Shown in pieces: positions 50,599-58,368 of a stretch of DNA of 64,000 nucleotides (position 1 is the stretch's first letter; each line of letters starts with the position of its first letter). The translations under genes were made by a program, and so were the position numbers. The notes under the pieces were generated by a model that was not told the origin of the DNA, did not search any database, and saw only the letters and a program-made list of their open reading frames with translations. Source of the stretch: Aporhodopirellula aestuarii (GTDB lineage Bacteria > Planctomycetota > Planctomycetia > Pirellulales > Pirellulaceae); assembly GCF_023701485.1 (NCBI RefSeq), contig NZ_JAMQBK010000023.1:103304-167303 (forward strand). Direction: 5' to 3'.

Positions 50599-51717
50599 TC
50601 ACGCCGTCGCGGCACAACCTGTGTCACAGCTGATCGCATCGGCAACCGCCGTGGCGACATCGCTCGTCGAAGAATTGCCGCCGATATCTCGCGTTCGCAC
50701 TTTGCCGTCTTCCAAAACTTTCGCGACCGCCATTTCGAGTCGGATACCAGCACCAATGGCGATCGGGTCGTTGTGTTGATCGCCAAGCCAATCGAGCATC
50801 ATCGATGCTGACAGCATCGTCGCCATCGGGTTGGCAACATTTTTTCCCGCCAATTGCGGAGCCGTTCCGTGTGACGGTTGGAACAAGCCGTGGTGTTCAC
50901 CGATTTCGCCGGACGGTCCGAGGCCCAGCCCGCCGACCAAACCGGCACCCAAATCCGAGAGGATGTCACCGAATTGGTTTTCCATTACGAGAACATCAAA
51001 GTCCCACGGGTTCTGTACGAGGTACAAGCTCATCGCGTCGACATACACAGCGTCACTGCCTATCTCCGGGTGCGTTTTCGCAACGTCGAAGAACACTTCA
51101 CGGAAGAACGCGAGCGAGCGAAAGACATTTGCCTTGTCGACACACGTCACCATCTTTTTGCCATCACTGGGACGACCGTTTCGACGCTGCGCCAATCGGA
51201 ACGCAAACTCCGACACACGCGATGTGCCGCGCCGTGTCACGACAAGCGTGTCGGTTGCGACTTCGTTCCCCACCTTCGCTCCACCACCGAACGACGCAAA
51301 CAACCCCTCGAGGTTCTCGCGAATGATGACGAAGTCAATTCCTGGCCCCGTATTGCGGAGCACGCAAGGGGCCCCCGGATACAACTTCACTGGACGCACG
51401 GCAGAGTGCACATCGAGTGCCCGGCGTAGACCGACCATCATCGTCGGCTGTACTTCCGTACCATCCGGATAACGAACGTCTGGCAACCCGATTGCGGACA
51501 ACAACACGGCATCCGAATCGATGCAGTCGGCCAACACCTCGGCGGGCAACGTTTCACCGGTATCCCGGTACAATTCCGCACCCGCGCGGTGCGAAGTCAT
51601 TTTCAAGTTCAATCCGGGTGTCTCGGCAATGATGCGATCCAATACCACGCGGGTCGCTTCCATGCATTCAGGGCCGATTCCGTCACCGGGCAACAATGCG
51701 ATTTGATAGTCTTTCAT
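50599..51717 (-). CDS. Isocitrate/isopropylmalate dehydrogenase-family enzyme
   Basis: A 372-aa beta-decarboxylating dehydrogenase. It starts IALLPGDGIGPECMEATRVV and contains FVIIRENLEGLFASFGGGAK (substrate-binding R-E-N-x-E-G), KANVFRSLAFFREV (catalytic Lys region), ENQFGDILSDLGAGLVGGLG (metal-binding Asp residues) and FQPSHGTAPQLAGKNVANP. It is not a clear LeuB or Icd. The neighbours (DUF1537 kinase, class II aldolase) point to oxidation of a four-carbon or related sugar acid, as PdxA2/tartrate-dehydrogenase-like enzymes do. The substrate is inferred. It lies 28 bases after the ABM gene. Confidence 0.88.
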   Translation of the reverse strand: MKDYQIALLPGDGIGPECMEATRVVLDRIIAETPGLNLKMTSHRAGAELYRDTGETLPAEVLADCIDSDAVLLSAIGLPDVRYPDGTEVQPTMMVGLRRALDVHSAVRPVKLYPGAPCVLRNTGPGIDFVIIRENLEGLFASFGGGAKVGNEVATDTLVVTRRGTSRVSEFAFRLAQRRNGRPSDGKKMVTCVDKANVFRSLAFFREVFFDVAKTHPEIGSDAVYVDAMSLYLVQNPWDFDVLVMENQFGDILSDLGAGLVGGLGLGPSGEIGEHHGLFQPSHGTAPQLAGKNVANPMATMLSASMMLDWLGDQHNDPIAIGAGIRLEMAVAKVLEDGKVRTRDIGGNSSTSDVATAVADAISCDTGCAATA

Positions 51718-51745
51718 TAGATTCAGCAGCTAAAAGTGGTGTGAT

Positions 51746-52033
51746 TTATTCTTGGCAATACCAAGTCTGAACAGATTTACTGACGAGCATTGGCCCCACT
51801 GCCGCGTCAAATTGCTTGAAGTGATCCGTTTGTTTGTGCGCCGCAAATGCGGCAGCGTCATCGTACTTTTCGTACAAGAAACACAACTCCGGTTTGTCGG
51901 CGTCGTAGCAAACATCAAACTGTGCGCACGCGTCCTCTTTTTCGAGCGAGTTCTTAGCCTGGGCGCGCATGGCGACGCGAAACGCATCAAGGTGATCGGC
52001 GTGCACGACAAAGTTAACAGTGACAACAAACAT
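51746..52033 (-). CDS. ABM (antibiotic biosynthesis monooxygenase)-like small protein
   Basis: About 95 aa with the ABM/LsrG dimeric ferredoxin-like fold: MFVVTVNFVVHADHLDAFRV, a central NSLEKEDACAQFDVCYDADK, then FLYEKYDDAAAFAAHKQTDH (the family's E-x-Y...H-x-x-T-x-H-F ending). It may catalyse a small isomerisation or oxygenation of a sugar-derived intermediate. GGAGGG lies just upstream. ATG 52033 has better spacing than the adjacent ATG 52036. It lies in the spacer between the aldolase and dehydrogenase genes on the same strand. Confidence 0.83.
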   Translation of the reverse strand: MFVVTVNFVVHADHLDAFRVAMRAQAKNSLEKEDACAQFDVCYDADKPELCFLYEKYDDAAAFAAHKQTDHFKQFDAAVGPMLVSKSVQTWYCQE

Positions 52034-52142
52034 CATCGGCCCTCCGAATGAACCATCGGGCCATTCCAACACGGCCGCTCATTAGCAGTATTAAGAACAA
52101 ACATCGGCGTCTCTGGGATCACGTGAAAACGGTAGTCCAACA

Positions 52143-52763
52143 TCATTTTGACAACTCTCTGACTTGCTCAGGCGTAAGGAATCGTGTCGCTTCGCCCCGC
52201 AACATCAAAAATAACTTTGCCGTCTCTTCGAGTTCCTCGGTGGCGTTAACCGCACTTTCCAAACTGGCTCCCGCGACCACTGGCCCATGGTTGGAGAGTA
52301 GGACGGCGTGCGAAATCTTTGCCGCTTGCTCGACGGCTCCCGCCAATTTCTCGTCACCAGGCGGGAAATAGGGCACCAGCGGCAACGTTCCGACCCGCAT
52401 CACGTAATACGCGGTGATCGGCGGCAAAACGTTCTCCGCATCGATGTTGGCTAAACAGGAAACCGCCACCGAGTGCGTCGAATGCAGATGAACGATCGCC
52501 TGCTCGTTCGGCCGCGACTGATACATGCTGTGATGCAGGAACGCCTCTTTCGACGGTTTGTCGCCGCCAACCACATTGCCGACGTTGTCAATCTTGGTGA
52601 TGCGATCCGGATCGAGCCGTCCCAAACAACTGTTGGTCGGCGTGATCAGCATTCCGTCAGGTAATCGCACGCTGATATTGCCCGAACTGCCCGCCGTGAG
52701 TCCCCGGTCAAACAACGACTGACCATGCATCGCGATTCGCTCGCGCAGTTCGCGTTCACTCAT
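52143..52763 (-). CDS. Class II aldolase/adducin-family enzyme (OtnC-like)
   Basis: A 206-aa cytoplasmic protein. LTAGSSGNISVRLPDGMLIT (phosphate-binding loop), PSKEAFLHHSMYQSRPNEQA and IVHLHSTHSVAVSC, with a third zinc-ligand histidine in LLSNHGPVVAG, mark the zinc-dependent class II aldolase family. Next to a DUF1537 kinase it is expected to act as a 3-oxo-tetronate 4-phosphate decarboxylase-type aldolase giving a triose phosphate. It overlaps the kinase gene by four bases. Confidence 0.92.
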   Translation of the reverse strand: MSERELRERIAMHGQSLFDRGLTAGSSGNISVRLPDGMLITPTNSCLGRLDPDRITKIDNVGNVVGGDKPSKEAFLHHSMYQSRPNEQAIVHLHSTHSVAVSCLANIDAENVLPPITAYYVMRVGTLPLVPYFPPGDEKLAGAVEQAAKISHAVLLSNHGPVVAGASLESAVNATEELEETAKLFLMLRGEATRFLTPEQVRELSK

Positions 52764-54064
52764 CTCAACATCTCCAATGCGGATTCGAAAAAGTTCGCAT
52801 CACCAAAGTTGCCTGATTTTAGAGCCAGCGCCAGGGAACGTTCGCGGTCGAGCGATTCGGTCCAGGGAACTCCCGTGCAAATTTCTGGCCCGATCCGCAG
52901 CGTATCGATCCCGAGTTCCCGCACGATAGCCCCCGACGTTTCGCCGCCCGCGAGTACCAATCGTGTGAACCCGAGATCCTTCACCAGCCGAACGGTGAGC
53001 GCCGAGAGAAAATTTTCGATCGCTAAAGCAACTTCCATCGCCCCGAAACGTTCTTGTGTTTCGGTGATCTGTTCAGGCGATGCTCCCGACGCAATCAATA
53101 CCGGTTGCCCCGGATCGGATTCGCTTGCCCACTTCACGATTTTGTTCTGTTCGACATTCGGATCGTCCATCACTCCGGAAACATCGATCCGATACAGCGG
53201 GCATTTGCCGTCCATGTAGCGAATCTGCCCCGCGGTGGCTCTCGAGCAACTCCCGGCAACGATCAAACTGCGTCCATCGACCTTTGGTACTTCCGGCGCA
53301 AAAACTTGGGAATGCAATAATCCACACTCGCGATAAGCGTCGGGTAAAAATCTCGCGAGACCCGACCCACCGGTGACAAGTGGAAGCGACGCACAGGATG
53401 AAGCCAGCATTGTGAGTTGCTCGTCGCTCGTCGTATCGGTCACCACCATCGAAACGTCGTCCTCTTTGAGTTGCGACAACCTTTGTGCAACGGCGGCCGC
53501 CCCCGACTCAATCACTGCGGACGACACCAGGCCAACGCGACGGGATGTTTGCTTACCCAAAAAACGTACAAGGTTCGCATCCGTCATCGGATTGAGCGGA
53601 TGATTTTGCATCCCAGATTCGTTGAGCAATTGGTCGCCCACGAATAAATGACCTTGGTAAACGGTGCGACCGGCGGCGGGAAACGCGGGGCAAAAAACCG
53701 TTTGTGTAACACCGAGCGAATCCATCAGGGCTTCGGCGACCGGCCCGATGTTCCCTTCTTCCGTCGAATCAAACGTCGAACAATATTTGAAATAGAAATG
53801 CGAGATTCGCAATGCCTGCAGCGACTTGAGTGCATCAAGCGATTGGGAGATCGCGTCTTGCTTCGGAATCGACCGCGTCTTGAGGGCCACCACAATCGCG
53901 TCGACTTCGAAAGCATTCGCCAACACTCGCGCATCAGGGACACCGAGCACCTGCACGACGCGCATGCCGCCCCGGACCAAGTTATTGGCCAAGTCGGTCG
54001 CCCCGGTCACATCGTCGGCGATGCACCCCAGCACGGCGGTTCGATTCGGTTGAGTCTCTGTCAT
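52760..54064 (-). CDS. Four-carbon acid sugar kinase (DUF1537 family)
   Basis: A 434-aa two-domain kinase. The N-terminal domain has LGCIADDVTGATDLANNLVR (the family signature) and KYCSTFDSTEEGNIGPVAEA. The C-terminal domain has VTGGSGLARFL, VAGSCSRATAGQIRYM and LVLAGGETSGAIVRELG, with a late GPEICTGVPW. The family phosphorylates 3-oxo-tetronates, threonate or erythronate with ATP. ATG 54064 (MTETQPNR, GAAGAAG upstream) fits the family N-terminus; ATG 54088, overlapping the upstream stop, is the alternative. The overlap with the aldolase gene supports coupling. The exact acid is not readable from sequence. Confidence 0.9.
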   Translation of the reverse strand: MTETQPNRTAVLGCIADDVTGATDLANNLVRGGMRVVQVLGVPDARVLANAFEVDAIVVALKTRSIPKQDAISQSLDALKSLQALRISHFYFKYCSTFDSTEEGNIGPVAEALMDSLGVTQTVFCPAFPAAGRTVYQGHLFVGDQLLNESGMQNHPLNPMTDANLVRFLGKQTSRRVGLVSSAVIESGAAAVAQRLSQLKEDDVSMVVTDTTSDEQLTMLASSCASLPLVTGGSGLARFLPDAYRECGLLHSQVFAPEVPKVDGRSLIVAGSCSRATAGQIRYMDGKCPLYRIDVSGVMDDPNVEQNKIVKWASESDPGQPVLIASGASPEQITETQERFGAMEVALAIENFLSALTVRLVKDLGFTRLVLAGGETSGAIVRELGIDTLRIGPEICTGVPWTESLDRERSLALALKSGNFGDANFFESALEMLR

Positions 54065-54084
54065 TTGCTCTTCTTCGTTTGCCC

Positions 54085-54714
54085 TCATCGCTCGATCGCG
54101 ATCGCACGCACCGGAGAACCGTCGCCACCGCTAATTTTCATCGGCAGGGCAATGAATTCGACCCGCGACTGGGTGAGCTGATCCAAATGGGCGAGTCCTT
54201 CGACGATCAAAACATTGCCACGAAACAGCGTTTGATGAACGTCGGTGAGTTCGCGAGCATTGTTGACGTCGGCTACCGAAGGCGGCTCGACTCCGATCAT
54301 CGCCACACGACGATCTACCAACCACGTCGCTAAATCGAGCGAGATCCGTGGCAACTCATTGCGATACTCGGGCGAACCGTAACGCTTGTGCCAATCCGTT
54401 CGAAACAACAACCGATCCCCCGGCGAGATCGATTCCGCCAACTCACCAAGATCCGCAACCTCGATCAGTTGCTTGGGCGTTGCAGGAGCGAGATTGACCA
54501 CAATCGCTTCGCCAACACATACCGACAAACCCTGTTGGTCTAACGTCGCACCGTCACCGAGAAAATGCCGCGGCGCATCCATGTGCGTTCCGCAGTGAGA
54601 ATAAAGGTTCAGCGTCGTCGCGTTCCAACCTTCAACCTCAAGTCGTTTGGCGACAGAGATATCAACGCCCGGCATGTCGTTGTTGACCGGGAGGCTTAGA
54701 TCAATGACCTTCAT
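54085..54714 (-). CDS. Cyclase-family (KynB-like) metal hydrolase
   Basis: A 209-aa protein starting MKVIDLSLPVNNDMPGVDIS, with the metal-binding motif HCGTHMDAPRHF (H-x-G-T-H-x-D-x-P-x-H). Late landmarks are MIGVEPPSVADV and ALPMKISGGDGSPVRAIAIE. The family includes N-formylkynurenine formamidase and lactone or amide hydrolases. In this operon it could open a sugar lactone produced by the Gfo/Idh/MocA oxidoreductase; this is inferred. It overlaps the genes on both sides by four bases (ATGA). Confidence 0.9.
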   Translation of the reverse strand: MKVIDLSLPVNNDMPGVDISVAKRLEVEGWNATTLNLYSHCGTHMDAPRHFLGDGATLDQQGLSVCVGEAIVVNLAPATPKQLIEVADLGELAESISPGDRLLFRTDWHKRYGSPEYRNELPRISLDLATWLVDRRVAMIGVEPPSVADVNNARELTDVHQTLFRGNVLIVEGLAHLDQLTQSRVEFIALPMKISGGDGSPVRAIAIER

Positions 54715-55754
54715 CGCTGCCCTCCGGCGAGTCCCCGGACAGGTAGTTTCGATTGCGACGATTCATAGATCGCATCAACGACGGCCAACGATTTCAGATA
54801 TTCACGACCGCTCGTTTCCATCGGTGTATCACCTGTCAGACTATCGATGAAGTGCCGCTGCGTTGCGAAAACACAGTCGCCGGCGAATCCACGACGGTGA
54901 CAGGGATATTCGATATCACGCTCCGGTTCACCCAACGGTTGCAGCGTGAGACGACCGTTCCCGTAGAGTCTCAGCGAGCCCCTGCTGCCATCAATCACGG
55001 CTTCGCCAAACGTAAACCGGGCATCGGCCGAAGTCGGTTCGTTGTAACGGTTCCCCTGCCAGAGACCACTGGCCCCTGACTCAAACTCGAACATCACCGT
55101 CCCCGCGTCCTCACCCACAATCTCGGAATTGTATCGCGCCAACGTTGCGTAGACGCCGTCGATTTCACCGCCCACGTAGCGAAACGTATCGACGAAATGG
55201 ACACCGGTCTCAAAGATCAGCAACCGCGGCATCTCGCGAAAATAGGGCTGTCTGGCCAAGTACGCATCGACCTGCCAACCGTCACCCATGCGGCAAGAAA
55301 ACGCTATCGAATGCAACCGGTCACCGATCGCATCGCTTTCGATTTGGCGACGAATCTCACGGTACCAAGGCTGAAACCGAAAGTTCTCGTGCACCATCAA
55401 CGGCACCGACGCGTCTTCCGCAACCCGCACGATTTCCTTGGCCTCGTCGATATCGGGTGCGAGTGCCTTTTGACAAATGATCGCGATTCCACGCTTCGCC
55501 GCTTCCTTCACCAATGCGAGATGCGAATCAGGACGGGTGATGATATCGACAAAGTCAGGCGACTCACGATCGAGCATCTCGCCTACGTCAGAATAGGACT
55601 TTGCGATTTGGTACTGACTCGATGCGTTCTGTGCGGCGTCAGCGTTGACATCACATACCGCCGACAATTCCACCTCAGGAATTCGCGACCACGCATCGAA
55701 ATGAAATTGGCTGAAATAGCCCGCACCGATGGCGACCCCTTTGAGTTTTTTCAT
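54711..55754 (-). CDS. Gfo/Idh/MocA-family oxidoreductase
   Basis: A 347-aa NAD(P)-dependent sugar dehydrogenase type protein. The Rossmann domain begins GVAIGAGYFSQFHFDAWSRI, then AVCDVNADAA, DFVDIITRPDSH and IICQKALAPDIDEA, where the usual E-K-P reads Q-K-A. The C-terminal beta domain starts at MVHENFRFQPWY. The Q-K-A variant keeps the lysine expected in catalysis. It may oxidise a sugar to its lactone before the cyclase-family enzyme. It overlaps the MFS gene and the cyclase gene by four bases each. Confidence 0.9.
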   Translation of the reverse strand: MKKLKGVAIGAGYFSQFHFDAWSRIPEVELSAVCDVNADAAQNASSQYQIAKSYSDVGEMLDRESPDFVDIITRPDSHLALVKEAAKRGIAIICQKALAPDIDEAKEIVRVAEDASVPLMVHENFRFQPWYREIRRQIESDAIGDRLHSIAFSCRMGDGWQVDAYLARQPYFREMPRLLIFETGVHFVDTFRYVGGEIDGVYATLARYNSEIVGEDAGTVMFEFESGASGLWQGNRYNEPTSADARFTFGEAVIDGSRGSLRLYGNGRLTLQPLGEPERDIEYPCHRRGFAGDCVFATQRHFIDSLTGDTPMETSGREYLKSLAVVDAIYESSQSKLPVRGLAGGQR

Positions 55755-57265
55755 GCCAACGACTCCAAGCCGCCTCGAACTCCACCCACATTCTCAGCAC
55801 GCCATGGATTGCCCTCTGCCTCACGAAGCGTGACACGGGCGTGTCCGGTACGATCCCCATCGTGACGCGCCTCCCGGTTCGGTTCATAAACGAATTTGGT
55901 GTAGAGCAGGGCAGCCATCACCAACAAGAACATCGCCAAGAACAACGCCAGCCGGACCTTCAATGCCGATGACGAAATCTCTTTCAACTCACGCTGCGGG
56001 TTCATAAACACCCACGCAACGAGAGCCAACACATTCATCACGGCCGCGAACAGAAAGAACGAATTCGCCGTTCCGGTCGTTTCGGCGATTCCGGGAATCG
56101 TCACGTTCGCAACAAAAAACGGAAACGCTACCGCGCTCACCGCGGCGCCCATATTGCCAATCATGTTCATGGCCGCGGAGACCGCACCGGATCGCGAACC
56201 GCCGATGTCCATGCAAAACGCCCAACTCGGACTGAGCGTCATCTCGACCCCAAATGTCCCGAGGGTGAAGTAGAAAATGAACGCCCACACACTGGTCGAT
56301 TCGGTGACTTGGGTACACAACAACAGTCCGATGGAGCCGAATGCAAAGCCGATCATTGCAGGCAAACGACGCGATAAAACGGGCCTGTCCATTTGGTGAA
56401 GTTTCGTCACCGCATAACCGGAAACCCACAACGCAACCGCACCACACAATAACGGCAACGAAGCCAAGTATGCGTACTCGGCGCCATACGTTTCCACCAG
56501 ATACGGCTGAAGCCACGTGATACTGATAAAGAACGTGATGTTACTCGCCGCGTACTGAAACATCGCCAGCAACACGTTCAACGATGTCACCACTTGAACG
56601 TAGGGAACCTTCGATTCCGTCGCGGCTTCCGCAGCGATACCGCGGCGGATCAATTCCACCTCCGCCTCATTGACCTTGGAATGCTGCGCCGGATCATCAC
56701 GGTACCACCACCACCAAACACCGCCCCATAACAATCCGACTGCTGCGTTGGCCACGAAGGTCAACCGCCAACCGATCGCCGCGATCAACATCGGCATCAG
56801 AACGAGAGACAACGCCGCTCCGATTCGGGCGCCTGAATGGAAGATCCCTTGCCCAAGGCCACGTTCCTTCGCGGGCAACCAACTGTACATCGCCCGCGTC
56901 GCGCCGGGATACGCTCCGGCTTCACCGACGCCAAACAAAAACCGCACGACCAACAGACTTATCGCCGTGTAAACCGCACCACTGAGTGCAGTGAACACGC
57001 TCCAAATGACCACCACGATCGTCAGCCCAAGCCGCGGACCGACACGGTCACTGAACCAACCGGCCGGAATCTGAAAGAGCGCATAGCCGATGGCAAAAAT
57101 GCCAAAGACATACCCCATCATTTGGTCGTCGAGGCCGGAGATCTCATCCTGCATCGGCCCCTTCGCCGCAGAGATGCAAACACGGTCCATGTACGTGTTG
57201 ACCGTGTGCAAAAACACAAGGAAAACAAGCCAGAATCGTTGGGTGGTGGGGGCAACAGGATTCAT
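55751..57265 (-). CDS. MFS transporter, anion:cation symporter type
   Basis: A 504-aa inner-membrane transporter with about 12 helices. Family signs are FLVFLHTVNTYMDRVCISAA, the loop FQIPAGWFSDRVGPRLG (motif A, G-x-x-x-D-R-x-G), RFLFGVGEAGAYPGATRAMY and WLPAKERGLGQGIFHSGARI, typical of ACS-family carriers for hexuronates, galactonate and other sugar acids. The C-terminal hydrophilic tail of about 60 residues (EPNREARHDGDRTGHARVTL) is longer than usual. It should import the substrate of the operon. It is the first gene and starts opposite the LysR regulator. Confidence 0.92.
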   Translation of the reverse strand: MNPVAPTTQRFWLVFLVFLHTVNTYMDRVCISAAKGPMQDEISGLDDQMMGYVFGIFAIGYALFQIPAGWFSDRVGPRLGLTIVVVIWSVFTALSGAVYTAISLLVVRFLFGVGEAGAYPGATRAMYSWLPAKERGLGQGIFHSGARIGAALSLVLMPMLIAAIGWRLTFVANAAVGLLWGGVWWWWYRDDPAQHSKVNEAEVELIRRGIAAEAATESKVPYVQVVTSLNVLLAMFQYAASNITFFISITWLQPYLVETYGAEYAYLASLPLLCGAVALWVSGYAVTKLHQMDRPVLSRRLPAMIGFAFGSIGLLLCTQVTESTSVWAFIFYFTLGTFGVEMTLSPSWAFCMDIGGSRSGAVSAAMNMIGNMGAAVSAVAFPFFVANVTIPGIAETTGTANSFFLFAAVMNVLALVAWVFMNPQRELKEISSSALKVRLALFLAMFLLVMAALLYTKFVYEPNREARHDGDRTGHARVTLREAEGNPWRAENVGGVRGGLESLA

Positions 57266-57322
57266 GAAGATCCAAAAGAAGGAATGGCGGCAGAGCTATC
57301 ATCATGCTACTCTTTAAGGGGC

Positions 57323-57429
57323 TTGGAACTCCCAAAATGCATTGATGATGATCAGCTTCGGCGATGATTGTACTGGCTCGTTCGCTAGGTACAATTAAAT
57401 ATTCATTAACAATCATTTGGTATTCCAAA
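57323..57429. promoter_or_regulatory. Divergent promoter region with TTGG-N-CCAA repeats
   Basis: The 164-base spacer between the MFS gene and the LysR gene is AT-rich (ATTAAATATTCATTAACAAT region). It has two similar inverted repeats: TTGG-AACTC-CCAA at 57323-57335 and TTTGG-TATT-CCAAA at 57416-57429. Both are followed by AAAATG or AATG-type sequence. The second touches the regulator's ATG. They are candidates for LysR operator sites serving the operon and autoregulation; not proven. Confidence 0.45.
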
Positions 57430-58362
57430 ATGAATGAGAGCGTCGATCCAGCCCTCCGATCGTCCGCGATTAACATCGCGCACCTGCACACGTTTCGACA
57501 CGTCATGCAGCAAGGCGGCTATGCGGCAGCGGCCCGAGTCACCGACCTATCGGTGCCTTCGATTTGGCAACACATTCATGCCCTTGAGAAACTCTACGAC
57601 GTCGAACTCTTCCACCGTGTCGGCAGACAAGTTCGCCCCACCGCCGCGGCCAATCAGCTCTACGAAGAAGTCGACAGCATCCTCGTTCAACTCGAATCGA
57701 CGTTCGAGCGAATGAGCAGCGAACCGAGCAAGCAAACGATCCGGCTCGTTACGGGAGTCCGAATGATGATCGAAGACCTTGCCGAACCGCTCGCGATGTT
57801 CCACGAACAGCATCTCAATCGGCTCGCGATCCGGCAGGGCAACGAACGACGCGCTCTCGAGATGTTGCTCGCTGACGAAGCCGACCTCGCCTTGACGCTC
57901 GAACCCGGCCTTCACCAAGGCTCGTCAGGAATCCATTACGAACCCGCGTACACGGTCGAGTTCCTCGCCGTCTGCAGCAAGTCACACCCGTATGCGAAAT
58001 CTCGCTCCAACGGACTACGTGAACTATCAAAGCATCCGTTGGTGGTGACCGCAGCAGGGACGCACGGACGCGATGCGCTGGAACAGGCGTTTCATCGTGA
58101 AGGATTGGTAGCCAACATCCATATCGAAACCGATAACAGCGCCTTCACGATCGCGTGCGTCGCATCAGGTTTTGGCGTCGGTATCCTCGCCGGTCGGCAA
58201 CAGGGAGACATGTGTCGCTCGCTCGCAACGCGCTCACTCAGCAAACAGCTCGGAAAACGAAAAATCGTTTTCATGTGGCGCAAAGGACGCTTGCTCACTG
58301 AACCGATGCTGCAATTGATCGAAGCGATCAAACAGATTGAAACATCAGGCCAGCTCGCCTGA
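57430..58362 (+). CDS. LysR-family transcriptional regulator
   Basis: A 310-aa protein. The N-terminal winged helix-turn-helix reads HLHTFRHVMQQGGYAAAARV, VTDLSVPSIWQHIHALEKLY and DVELFHRVGRQVRPTAAANQ. The C-terminal substrate-binding domain contains NERRALEMLLADEADLALTL, AVCSKSHPYAKSR and CVASGFGVGILAGRQ. ATG 57430 is taken because longer starts (57364) precede the domain. It is divergent from the eight-gene sugar-acid operon, so it is presumably its regulator, with a sugar acid as coinducer. It converges with the mechanosensitive channel gene six bases after its stop. Confidence 0.93.
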   Translation: MNESVDPALRSSAINIAHLHTFRHVMQQGGYAAAARVTDLSVPSIWQHIHALEKLYDVELFHRVGRQVRPTAAANQLYEEVDSILVQLESTFERMSSEPSKQTIRLVTGVRMMIEDLAEPLAMFHEQHLNRLAIRQGNERRALEMLLADEADLALTLEPGLHQGSSGIHYEPAYTVEFLAVCSKSHPYAKSRSNGLRELSKHPLVVTAAGTHGRDALEQAFHREGLVANIHIETDNSAFTIACVASGFGVGILAGRQQGDMCRSLATRSLSKQLGKRKIVFMWRKGRLLTEPMLQLIEAIKQIETSGQLA

Positions 58363-58368
58363 AAACTC

